Position numbers and translations under genes: made by a program. DNA of 64,000 nt from Stenotrophomonas sp. ESTM1D_MKCIP4_1 (GTDB lineage Bacteria > Pseudomonadota > Gammaproteobacteria > Xanthomonadales > Xanthomonadaceae): positions 622,084 to 686,083 of the forward strand of contig NZ_CP026004.1 in the NCBI RefSeq assembly GCF_003086895.1. Direction: 5' to 3'. Shown here one piece after another: positions 57,037 to 64,000 of the stretch (its first letter is position 1; each line of letters begins with the position of its first letter). The notes under the pieces are model-generated. The model worked only from the letters and a program-made list of their open reading frames with translations, ran no database searches and had not been told where the DNA came from.

Positions 57037-57891
57037 ATGGGGGCGATCGTGTTGTTGCCGCTGGGCGTGGACGATGCCGCGCTGGACCGCTGTCTGGCCG
57101 CGCTCGATGCGGGCACGGCGGCGGGCACCGCCGTGTGGCTGGCCGATGACGCACAGGCCGGGCCCCGTGCCCAGGCCGTCGTTGAACACTGGCTGGCGCA
57201 TACACCGCTGCAGGCCGAATACACCCGCCGCTCGCGACCGCTGGGCGAAGTCGCCCACCTCGATGAAATGCTGCGCGCCTGCGAGGGCCTGGACGTGGCC
57301 GTGCTGGCCCCGGACAGCGTGCCTGCACCCGGTTGGCTGCAGCAGCTGCAGGCCGCCTTCGCCCGCGATGCCGCCATTGCCACGGCCACGCCCTGGTGCA
57401 ATGCCGGTGAAACCGCTGCGTGGCCACGCCTGGGGGAGATCAATCCGGAACCGACCGACAGCGCGCTGCTGGCCCACGCCTGTGCCTGCCTGCCGAACCT
57501 GCACCCGGAACTGCCCTCTGCCGTGACCCACGCCGTGCTGGTACGCGGCAACGCGCGCCGCCGTGCCGGTGGTCTGGACGTCGACAGTTACCTGGGGTGG
57601 AACGCCGCCCTGGTGGACCTGAGCCTGCGCATGGCCGGGCTGGGCTGGCGCAACGTGCTGTGCGAGAACGCCTTCGTCAGCCGTGCCGGCGAAGCCGTCA
57701 GCCGCGAGGGTGATCTGGAGGCGCTTGCCACGCGCTGGCCGGCTTGGATGCCGCGGCTGGCCGATTTCCTCATGCACGATCCCGTGCATGCACTGCGCGA
57801 TGACCTGCAGCAACGGGTGCAGCAGGCGATAATGCCGCGAGAGCAGGGCGACCTGTTCGCCTCGCCCCCGCCGTCGGAGTCGCCTGCTTGA
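57037..57891 (+). CDS. Degenerate family 2 glycosyltransferase-like protein
   Basis: 284 residues from the ATG at 57037 with GGAGGCGGG upstream. The frame runs further left through repeat DNA. The layout follows GT-A folds (IVLLPLGVDDAALDRCLAAL at the start, VAVLAPDSVPAPGWLQQLQA where the acidic motif is expected), but a clear DxD is missing. The end is polar and Pro-rich. Its stop overlaps the TTG start of the next glycosyltransferase, so they should be translated together. Function unknown; a surface-glycan role is an inference. Confidence 0.75.
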   Translation: MGAIVLLPLGVDDAALDRCLAALDAGTAAGTAVWLADDAQAGPRAQAVVEHWLAHTPLQAEYTRRSRPLGEVAHLDEMLRACEGLDVAVLAPDSVPAPGWLQQLQAAFARDAAIATATPWCNAGETAAWPRLGEINPEPTDSALLAHACACLPNLHPELPSAVTHAVLVRGNARRRAGGLDVDSYLGWNAALVDLSLRMAGLGWRNVLCENAFVSRAGEAVSREGDLEALATRWPAWMPRLADFLMHDPVHALRDDLQQRVQQAIMPREQGDLFASPPPSESPA

Positions 57892-58727
57892 ACCCTGCCA
57901 TCGCCGCCATCGTCGTTACCTACCAGAGCGGCAGCACCATCGATGCCTGCCTGGGGCGGCTGCGCCAGGCACAGGACGTGGCCGAGATCCGGGTGGTGGA
58001 CAACGGTTCGCAGGATGACACCCTGGACATCGTGCAGCGCCACGCCAGCCACGATCCGCGCGTGCGTTTCATCGGCAACCCGGACAACCCCGGTTTTGCC
58101 GCCGCCAACAACCAGGGTGTGGCGGATTCGACCAGCCCGTGGCTGGCGTTCATCAACCCCGATCTGCTGGTGGAAGCGGACACCCTGGCCGCACTGCGGG
58201 CGCGCGCAGAGACAGTGGGCGATTGCCTGCTGGGCGTGGAGCAGGTGGACGAACACGGCTTCGCCGATGACGCAGTGCGTCGGCGCGATCCGGATTTCCT
58301 GGCCATGCTGCGCTCGCCCGCCCGCGGTGGGCGGCTTGCGATTGCGCGTGACCCGGCGCAGACCCTGCAGCAGGTGCCGGCGCTGTCCGGTGCGCTGCTG
58401 CTGATGTCGCGCGCGCTGTTCGACCGCATCGGCGGCTGGGACGCCGGCTATCGCCTGCACGCCGAAGACCTGGACCTGTGCCGTCGCGTCCGCGATGCCG
58501 GGGGCGTGGTGGCCATCGCCAACGACCTGCGGGTGGTCCATGTGCGTGGCGTCTCCAGCCGTTCGCGGCCGTTCTTCGTCGAATGGCACAAGCACCGGGG
58601 GCTGTGGCGCTACTTCAGCAAGTTCGAGGCGAAGCAGCGTTCGTGGCCGGTACGGGTGATGGTGTGGGGCGCGATCTGGGCACACGCGGCGATGCTGGTG
58701 CCGAAGCTGCTGCGCAAGGCACTCTGA
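57888..58727 (+). CDS. Family 2 glycosyltransferase (rhamnosyltransferase-like)
   Basis: 279 residues from a TTG that overlaps the previous stop, with CGGAG 9 bases upstream; no better start exists nearby. The sequence AAIVVTYQSGSTIDACL, RVVDNGSQDDT, NPGFAAANNQG and FINPDLLVEADTLA is typical of WbbL-like GT2 enzymes. HAEDLDLCRRVRDAG carries the catalytic-base region. A hydrophobic C-terminal segment may hold it at the membrane. The acceptor is unknown. Confidence 0.87.
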   Translation: MNPAIAAIVVTYQSGSTIDACLGRLRQAQDVAEIRVVDNGSQDDTLDIVQRHASHDPRVRFIGNPDNPGFAAANNQGVADSTSPWLAFINPDLLVEADTLAALRARAETVGDCLLGVEQVDEHGFADDAVRRRDPDFLAMLRSPARGGRLAIARDPAQTLQQVPALSGALLLMSRALFDRIGGWDAGYRLHAEDLDLCRRVRDAGGVVAIANDLRVVHVRGVSSRSRPFFVEWHKHRGLWRYFSKFEAKQRSWPVRVMVWGAIWAHAAMLVPKLLRKAL

Positions 58728-58732
58728 TCCCT

Positions 58733-58818
58733 GTAGCGCCGAGCCCACGCTCGGCTGCATTCCGTTCCGGGTCCATGACGTCTGAGGCAAGAGCAGCCGA
58801 GCATCGGCTCGGCACTAC
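58733..58818. repeat. SMAG repeats as an inverted dimer
   Basis: GTAGCGCCGAGCCCACGCTCGGC and the inverse CAGCCGAGCATCGGCTCGGCACTAC, with 32 bases between. Each forms a hairpin and the two can pair with each other. Confidence 0.8.
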
Positions 58819-58869
58819 ACAGCGCCGCCGCGAATCCGCGATTCACCCTTTCGGGCGCATAATTGCCCC

Positions 58870-60060
58870 ATGGCCATCATCCAGTCCCTGCTCGACACCG
58901 ACCTGTACAAATTCACCATGATGCAGGCGGTGCTGCACCAGCACCCCGGCGCCCTGGTCCAGTACCGGTTCAAGTGCCGCACCCCCGGTATCGACCTGGC
59001 CAGCTACATCGACCAGATCAACGAGGAAATCGACCACCTGTGCAGCCTGCGCTTCAGCGATGAAGAGCTGGACTACATGCGTGGCCTGCGCTTCGTGAAG
59101 CCCGACTTCGCCGATTTCCTCGGCCTGTTCCACCTGGACCGCAAGTACATCCAGCTGACGCCGTCGAAGACGGTGCCGGGTGAAATCGACCTGGACATCA
59201 CCGGTCCGTGGCTGCATACCATCCTGTTTGAAGTGCCGCTGCTGGCGATCATCAACGAAGTCTGGTTCCGCAATACCACCACCGCCGATTTCGCCGAGGG
59301 TGAGCGCCGCCTGCAGGCCAAGGCCGCACTGCTGCGCGATACCCCCGGATTCGAGCAGTGCCGCATCGCCGACTACGGCAGCCGCCGCCGCTACTCGCGG
59401 GACTGGCATGCGCGCCTGCTGCCGCTGCTGCGTGATGCGCTCGGCCCGCAGCTGGTCGGCACCAGCAACGTGCACTTCGCGCGGCTGTATGGCATGACCC
59501 CGCACGGCACCATGGCCCATGAGTACCTGCAGGCCTTCCAGGCCCTCGGCCCGCGCCTGCGCGATTCGCAGGTGGCCGCACTGGAATCGTGGGCACGCGA
59601 GTACCGCGGCGACCTGGGCATCGCCCTGTCCGACGTGGTGGGGCTGGATGCGTTCCTGCGCGATTTCGATATGTACTTCTGCAAGCTGTTCGACGGCGTG
59701 CGCCACGATTCCGGCGATCCGTTCGACTGGGGCGATCGCATGCTCGCCCATTTCCAGCAGCGCCGCGTCGATCCGCGCAGCAAGGTGCTGGTCTTCAGTG
59801 ACGGCCTGGACATCACCAAGGTGATGCGCCTGTACGACTATTTCCGTGGCCGCTGCCAGGTGGCCTTCGGCGTGGGTACGCACCTGACCAACGATCTGGG
59901 CCCGACCCCGCTCAACATCGTCATCAAGATGGTCCGCTGCAATGGCCAGCCGGTGGCCAAGCTGAGCGATTCGCCCGGCAAGAGCATGTGCGATGACCCC
60001 GGCTACCTGTCCTACCTGCGGCAGGTGTTCGAGCTGCCCCCGGAAGTGCCCCAGGGCTGA
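58870..60060 (+). CDS. pncB: Nicotinate phosphoribosyltransferase
   Basis: 396 residues. It makes nicotinate mononucleotide from nicotinate and PRPP in NAD salvage. Family landmarks: [18 protein letters not shown] at the start, [24 protein letters not shown] and [14 protein letters not shown], which holds the His that is transiently phosphorylated. The GVGTHLTND loop binds phosphate. Monocistronic. A CATAAT stretch lies 7 bases before the ATG, so the leader must be short or the promoter lies further upstream. Confidence 0.96.
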   Translation: MAIIQSLLDTDLYKFTMMQAVLHQHPGALVQYRFKCRTPGIDLASYIDQINEEIDHLCSLRFSDEELDYMRGLRFVKPDFADFLGLFHLDRKYIQLTPSKTVPGEIDLDITGPWLHTILFEVPLLAIINEVWFRNTTTADFAEGERRLQAKAALLRDTPGFEQCRIADYGSRRRYSRDWHARLLPLLRDALGPQLVGTSNVHFARLYGMTPHGTMAHEYLQAFQALGPRLRDSQVAALESWAREYRGDLGIALSDVVGLDAFLRDFDMYFCKLFDGVRHDSGDPFDWGDRMLAHFQQRRVDPRSKVLVFSDGLDITKVMRLYDYFRGRCQVAFGVGTHLTNDLGPTPLNIVIKMVRCNGQPVAKLSDSPGKSMCDDPGYLSYLRQVFELPPEVPQG

Positions 60061-60073
60061 TCCACCCGATCGG

Positions 60074-60103
60074 CTACCCCGGAACGATCACGTTCAGGGG
60101 TAG
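60074..60103. repeat. CTAC/GTAG hairpin at convergent gene ends
   Basis: CTACCCC ... GGGGTAG, with inner AACG/CGTT pairing. It overlaps the last codons of the small fimbrial-like gene and follows pncB. Confidence 0.6.
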
Positions 60104-60459
60104 TCGACACGCACCAGATACGCGCCCTGCAGCGGCTGCTGCTTCGGGGCTTCCAGGCGATAGCTTTCCGAGAACACCAGATCGCCCGCGCGCAGGCTGC
60201 GGGCAGCCACGGCCAACTGCTGGCCCTGGCGCTTGCCATCGCGCAGCACCGCGCTCTGCCCTTCGTCCATGGCCACCAGCGCCACCGTCGCGCCCTTGGC
60301 CGACAGCGGGCAACCTTCCAGGCGCAACTGCTGCTGATCCACGCGCGCCGAACAACCGGGATCGACAATCCGGCCGCTGAAGCGGATCGTGCCGCCATCG
60401 GCATGTGCCAGTGAACTGACGCCCATCAGGGCCACACAGAGCAGGATCGAGGTCTTCAT
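60094..60459 (-). CDS. Small fimbrial-subunit-like exported protein
   Basis: 121 residues. A signal peptide (cleavage near Ala20, SLAHA) is followed by GGTIRFSGRIVDPGC, the typical first strand of pilin subunits, with Cys35 and a second Cys at about 50. The C-terminus YLVRVDYP resembles a pilin's final strand. It is shorter than normal fimbrial subunits (150-180 residues). It is divergent from the SMF-1-like gene across a shared 432-base control region, so it may be a minor or regulatory subunit. Unassigned family. Confidence 0.72.
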   Translation of the reverse strand: MKTSILLCVALMGVSSLAHADGGTIRFSGRIVDPGCSARVDQQQLRLEGCPLSAKGATVALVAMDEGQSAVLRDGKRQGQQLAVAARSLRAGDLVFSESYRLEAPKQQPLQGAYLVRVDYP

Positions 60460-60730
60460 GACGTTCTCTGGTTCGACATATGTCTGTTAACGACAGGCCA
60501 GAACAGTCTTTAAGGGTCAGAAATTCGATCTGGAAGGTGCGTCACTGAACAATAGTGATGCACGTCAAATATTGAGTTTTTGCCTTGAAATACAGCCTCT
60601 TCCTCGCCCTGTGATGCGCGCGTAAACCGCGTGGTGCAGGAGTGTGACGCACGTTCGATCTGCGTCAGAGGCATGGCGAGCTATCACGCCAAATATTTGG
60701 CGTCAATGTGCGTTGCGACACACCTATTAC

Positions 60731-60745
60731 GTGAACTGGATCACA
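60731..60745. promoter_or_regulatory. CRP/Clp-like operator upstream of the fimbrial operon
   Basis: GTGAACTGGATCACA has GTGA-N6-TCACA, one half-site being a full TCACA. It overlaps the -35 region of the TATACT promoter candidate, so it could repress or compete there. It matches the adhesin site at 35219 in 13 of 14 bases. Confidence 0.55.
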
Positions 60746-60754
60746 TTTGTGATC

Positions 60755-60760
60755 TATACT
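60755..60760 (+). promoter_or_regulatory. Candidate -10 element of the fimbrial operon
   Basis: TATACT 132 bases before the SMF-1-like ATG, directly after the GATCACATTTGTGATC palindrome. The -35 region is weak, which would fit dependence on a regulator. Confidence 0.45.
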
Positions 60761-60891
60761 GTCGACTCGGACCCAAGGATGGCGTCATCGCGGGTCCGGC
60801 CACAGGTGAGACGCAAGGATGGGTCTGATGCCCGGCAGTGCTCCTTGCTTCCTCCTCTACGTCCACATTCCTCAGTAGGGTTAGAAAGCAA

Positions 60892-61440
60892 ATGCGCAAG
60901 ATCAATCTGTTCGCCGTCCTCCTGCTTGCTGCCGCACCGCTGGCCGCCAACGCCGCCGATGGCACGATCACCTTCAAGGGCAAGGTCACCGACGTGACCT
61001 GCCAGATCACCACCCCGGCCGGCAAGGACTTCACCGTCAACCTGCCGACCGTGTCGAAGGCCTCGCTGGCCGTCGCCGGTGCCACTGCCGGTCGTACCCA
61101 GTTCGCGATCAACCTGAGCAAGTGCGGCACCAACAGCAACGTCGCCACCTACTTCGAGCCGGGTGCCACCGTTGATTTCGCGACCGGCCGCCTGCTGAAC
61201 CAGACCCCGACCACCGCCAACGGTGCCGGCAACGTGCAGGTCCAGCTGCTGGGCAGCTCGTTCGACGTCCTGCCGATCAAGGCCGCCAGCACCGGCCTGG
61301 CCCAGACCAACTCGCAGTGGGTCAACACCGGCACCGCCGGCACCGCTGACCTGAACTACTACGCTGAGTACTACGCGACCGGCGCAGCATCGGCCGGCGA
61401 AGTGAGCACCAACGTCAAGTACACGATCATCTACAACTGA
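60892..61440 (+). CDS. smf-1: Major fimbrial subunit, SMF-1-like
   Basis: 182 residues from the ATG at 60892. A signal peptide (cleavage near ANA-ADG) is followed by GTITFKGKVTDVTCQITTP, with Cys at the end of the first strands and its partner in INLSKCGTN. The C-terminus VKYTIIYN ends in the penultimate Tyr seen in chaperone-usher pilins. It is the structural pilin of the SMF-1 fimbriae of S. maltophilia, involved in adherence and biofilm. First gene of the chaperone-usher operon. Confidence 0.92.
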   Translation: MRKINLFAVLLLAAAPLAANAADGTITFKGKVTDVTCQITTPAGKDFTVNLPTVSKASLAVAGATAGRTQFAINLSKCGTNSNVATYFEPGATVDFATGRLLNQTPTTANGAGNVQVQLLGSSFDVLPIKAASTGLAQTNSQWVNTGTAGTADLNYYAEYYATGAASAGEVSTNVKYTIIYN

Positions 61441-61514
61441 TCGTTGCAGCACGGCCCTTGTCCGGTGCTGGCACCGGGCAGGGGCACTGCATCCACCCAC
61501 GGGTAGTTCCTCCG

Positions 61515-62240
61515 ATGAAAGCCTTCCTTTCCCGGACGCTGCTGACGGCCGCGTTCTCACTCTCTTTGTGCCCGACGGCGCTCGCTGGCGTCGTCATCAA
61601 CGGTACGCGGGTGATCTACCCCGGCCAGGCGCGCGAAGTCACCGTGCAGGTGGACAACGTGGGTGATTCGCCTTCGCTGGTCCAGGCCTGGATCGACAGT
61701 GGTGATGCGAACCAGACCGCCGACAGCAGCGACGCGCCGTTCGCGCTGACGCCGCCCATCAGTCGCGTCGAGCCGGGTCGCAGCCAGGCGCTGCGGGTGA
61801 TGTTCACCGGCGCAACGTTGCCGACCGACCGCGAAACGGTTTTCTGGTTCAACGTGCTGGACGTGCCGCCGTCGCCGACGCGCACGGGCGATGCCGACCA
61901 GAACCTGCTGCAGGTGGCGTTCCGCTCGCGCCTCAAGCTCTTCTATCGCCCGCAGGGGCTTCCCGGTACCGCCAACGAAGCGCCCGCGCTGCTGCGCTGG
62001 AGCCGCACGGGCGACCGCCTTCGCGTGGAAAACCCGAGTGCGTACCACGTCACCTTGGCCGAAGTGCATGCGCTGGCAGGCACACGCGACGAGGTGGTGG
62101 AGGACAAGGGAAAAATGGCCGCGCCCGGTCAAAGCCTCGAATTCACCGTGCCTGCGGCAACCACGCAGGTGCGCTTCATCACCATCAATGATTTTGGCGG
62201 CCGCGTAGAGCGCACCGTCGATCTCGCCCGCGGGAACTGA
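61515..62240 (+). CDS. Periplasmic fimbrial chaperone (PapD/FimC family)
   Basis: 241 residues from MKAFLSRT at 61515. The signal peptide is cleaved near ALAG-VV. The two Ig-like domains show the cleft residues GTRVIYPG (Arg) and RLKLFYRPQG (Lys), and VFWFNVLDVPP, characteristic of pilus chaperones. It donates a strand to subunits and delivers them to the usher. It lies between the pilin and usher genes. Confidence 0.94.
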   Translation: MKAFLSRTLLTAAFSLSLCPTALAGVVINGTRVIYPGQAREVTVQVDNVGDSPSLVQAWIDSGDANQTADSSDAPFALTPPISRVEPGRSQALRVMFTGATLPTDRETVFWFNVLDVPPSPTRTGDADQNLLQVAFRSRLKLFYRPQGLPGTANEAPALLRWSRTGDRLRVENPSAYHVTLAEVHALAGTRDEVVEDKGKMAAPGQSLEFTVPAATTQVRFITINDFGGRVERTVDLARGN

Positions 62241-62309
62241 TCGAACCGCTGCATGCAGGCAGCACCCCCCGTCATGGCTGCACCGCGGCCGTCGTCAAGG
62301 AATGTCAGT

Positions 62310-64000
62310 GTGATTGGAAACAGATTGACATTGTCGATCCGGCAGGCCATGTGCCTGCTGGCCGCTGGCGTGGCGTGCCCAGGATGGGCTGTGGCAGCAC
62401 CTGCAAACCTGGGCGAGCAGGCGTTGATGGCGCAGAGCGCTGCAGTGACCGCCGCCGCACCGGCGCAGGCCCAGTTCAATTCCAGCTTCCTGTCCGGCAA
62501 GGCCGGCCAGGTCGATCTTGCCGCCTTCGCCAACGGCAATCCGATGGTCGCGGGCAGCTATCGGGTGGATGTCTACGTCAACGGCGCGTGGCAGGGACGA
62601 CGTGACGTCGAGTTCAAGGCCGATGCCGAGGGCAAGGTCGACGCCTGCCTGAGCCTGCCGCTGCTGGAAGAATTCGGTGTCGATACCGAGGCGGTCCTGG
62701 TCCAGCAGGATGCTGCCGTGCCTGCATCCAACGATGCCTGCGTACCGGTGCAGCAGCGCATGGCCAATGCGTTCGGCACGTTCGACAGTGGCAGCCTGCG
62801 CTACGACCTGAGCATTCCGCAGGTGTTCCTGCGACGCCACGCACGCGGCTACGTCAACCCGGCGCTGTGGGACCGTGGCATCAACGCCGGCTTCCTCGGT
62901 TACACCTTCAATGCCGTCGACAGCAGGACGCGTACCGAAGGCGGTGGCCGCAACCGCACGGCGTACCTGGGCCTGAATTCCGGCATCAACCTGGGGGGCT
63001 GGCAGCTGCGCCATGATTCCAACCTGACCTGGAGTGACGGCAACGGGCGCCATTGGCAGAGCATCGCCACCTATGCCCAGCGTGGCATCGCGCAGGTGCG
63101 CGGCATGCTGACGGTCGGCGAGGCGTTCACCAGTGGCGAACTGTTTGATTCCATCGCCTACCGGGGGGCCAGCCTGGCCACCGATGACCGCATGCTGCCC
63201 GACTCGCTGCGCGGTTACGCGCCGGTGGTACGCGGCATTGCTGAAACCAATGCACGGGTGGAAGTGCGGCAGAGCCAGCAGCTGATCTACTCCACCACCG
63301 TTTCGCCAGGCAGCTTCGTCATCGACGATCTGTATCCCACCGGCTACGGCGGCGACCTGGAAGTGTCGGTCATCGAAGCCGATGGCCGCCGCCGCACTTT
63401 CAGCGTACCGTTCGGCTCGGTGCCGCAGATGCTGCGCGCAGGTGTCTCGCGCTATGCAGTCACCGCCGGTCAGGTGCGCAACGACCTGCTGCGCGATGAT
63501 CCGTGGCTGCTGCAGGGCACCTGGCAGCGCGGCATCGACAACCGGGTGACGGTCTACGGCGGCAGTGCCTTGAGCACGGGCTACGTTTCGCTGCTGTACG
63601 GGGCGGGCGTGTCGACCCCGGTGGGTGCGTTCGCTGCCGATGTCACCCACGCGCGGACACGCCTGGACACGTTGGGCGAGCGCTCCGGCGCCAGCGTGCG
63701 CCTGAGCTACAGCAACCTGATCGGCGAGACCAACACCAATCTGACCCTGGCTGCGTACCGTTATTCCACTGGTGGCTTCTACAGCCTGCAGGACGCTCTG
63801 CTGGTGCGCGATGACCTTGGCCGCGGCAACGATCCCAGCCTGCGTGGGCGCCAGCGCAGCCAGTTCCAGGTGACCCTCAACCAGCCGCTGGGTCTTCGCG
63901 GCGGCTCGCTGTATGTCACCGGCGCGCTGCGCGACTTCTATGATCGTCCCGGCACCAGCAAGCAGTACCAGGTGGGCTACAACAACGCCTGGCGCTCGTT
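62310..64000 (+). CDS. Outer-membrane fimbrial usher (FimD/PapC family), partial
   Basis: The first 563 codons; the gene continues beyond the window. The best start is the GTG at 62310 with AAGGA upstream, giving a proper signal peptide (MIGNRLTLSIRQAMCLLAAG, then AVAA). An ATG at 62349 would cut it short. The N-terminal chaperone-binding domain begins FNSSFLSGKAGQVDLAAFANG, and the beta-barrel shows LYPTGYGGDLEVSVIEADG and PFGSVPQMLRAG. It assembles and exports the fimbria. Confidence 0.93.
   Translation, partial: MIGNRLTLSIRQAMCLLAAGVACPGWAVAAPANLGEQALMAQSAAVTAAAPAQAQFNSSFLSGKAGQVDLAAFANGNPMVAGSYRVDVYVNGAWQGRRDVEFKADAEGKVDACLSLPLLEEFGVDTEAVLVQQDAAVPASNDACVPVQQRMANAFGTFDSGSLRYDLSIPQVFLRRHARGYVNPALWDRGINAGFLGYTFNAVDSRTRTEGGGRNRTAYLGLNSGINLGGWQLRHDSNLTWSDGNGRHWQSIATYAQRGIAQVRGMLTVGEAFTSGELFDSIAYRGASLATDDRMLPDSLRGYAPVVRGIAETNARVEVRQSQQLIYSTTVSPGSFVIDDLYPTGYGGDLEVSVIEADGRRRTFSVPFGSVPQMLRAGVSRYAVTAGQVRNDLLRDDPWLLQGTWQRGIDNRVTVYGGSALSTGYVSLLYGAGVSTPVGAFAADVTHARTRLDTLGERSGASVRLSYSNLIGETNTNLTLAAYRYSTGGFYSLQDALLVRDDLGRGNDPSLRGRQRSQFQVTLNQPLGLRGGSLYVTGALRDFYDRPGTSKQYQVGYNNAWRS

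Larger units (their letters stand above)
60460..60891. other. 432-bp divergent control region of the fimbrial locus
   Basis: No gene; clearly AT-richer than the neighbourhood. It contains GGTGCGTCAC (60536-60545) inside a larger imperfect palindrome (TGCGTCACT/AGTGATGCA), a CRP/Clp-like site (60731-60745), an overlapping palindrome GATCACATTTGTGATC (60739-60754), and a TATACT -10 candidate (60755-60760). Confidence 0.65.

Overview
The window is high-GC gammaproteobacterial chromosome and fits the Stenotrophomonas maltophilia complex (Xanthomonadaceae). The evidence is the xanA-xanB pair beside a CoA-transferase pair, the Xanthomonas-type type II secretion order xpsE-F-G-H-I-J-K-L-M-N-D, an SMF-1-like fimbrial start, and many GTAG-headed hairpin repeats (SMAG type) between genes. 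I saw no tRNA, rRNA, insertion sequence, prophage or CRISPR array.

Left third (1-30 kb), mostly envelope and housekeeping genes: xanB/xanA (sugar nucleotides), scoA/scoB, an AlkB-like repair enzyme, a glycosyltransferase, a four-gene MCE/Mla-type lipid transport operon, a ThrE-type exporter, an H-NS-like protein, proS, a DUF4124 protein, pssA, a HolD-like gene with rimI, a DMT transporter, the pepA-holC-valS operon divergent from lptF-lptG, a lipoprotein, an RDD protein, xerD-dsbC, and a modular GH18 chitinase.

Middle (30-46 kb): purL, then a 2,800-residue trimeric autotransporter adhesin built from repeated head/neck modules, then a secreted subtilisin-like protease.

Right third (46-64 kb): the complete xps type II secretion operon (11 genes), two coupled glycosyltransferase-like genes, pncB, and a chaperone-usher fimbrial cluster that runs off the window. 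The xps machine plausibly exports the chitinase and the protease, so the window joins adhesion, secretion and extracellular degradation.

The least explained signals are non-coding. Large composite palindromes lie at 13.6-14.1 kb and 30.5-31.1 kb; their arms differ from copy to copy but pair within each copy. A nearly identical CRP/Clp-like 14-mer lies upstream of both the giant adhesin and the fimbrial operon.
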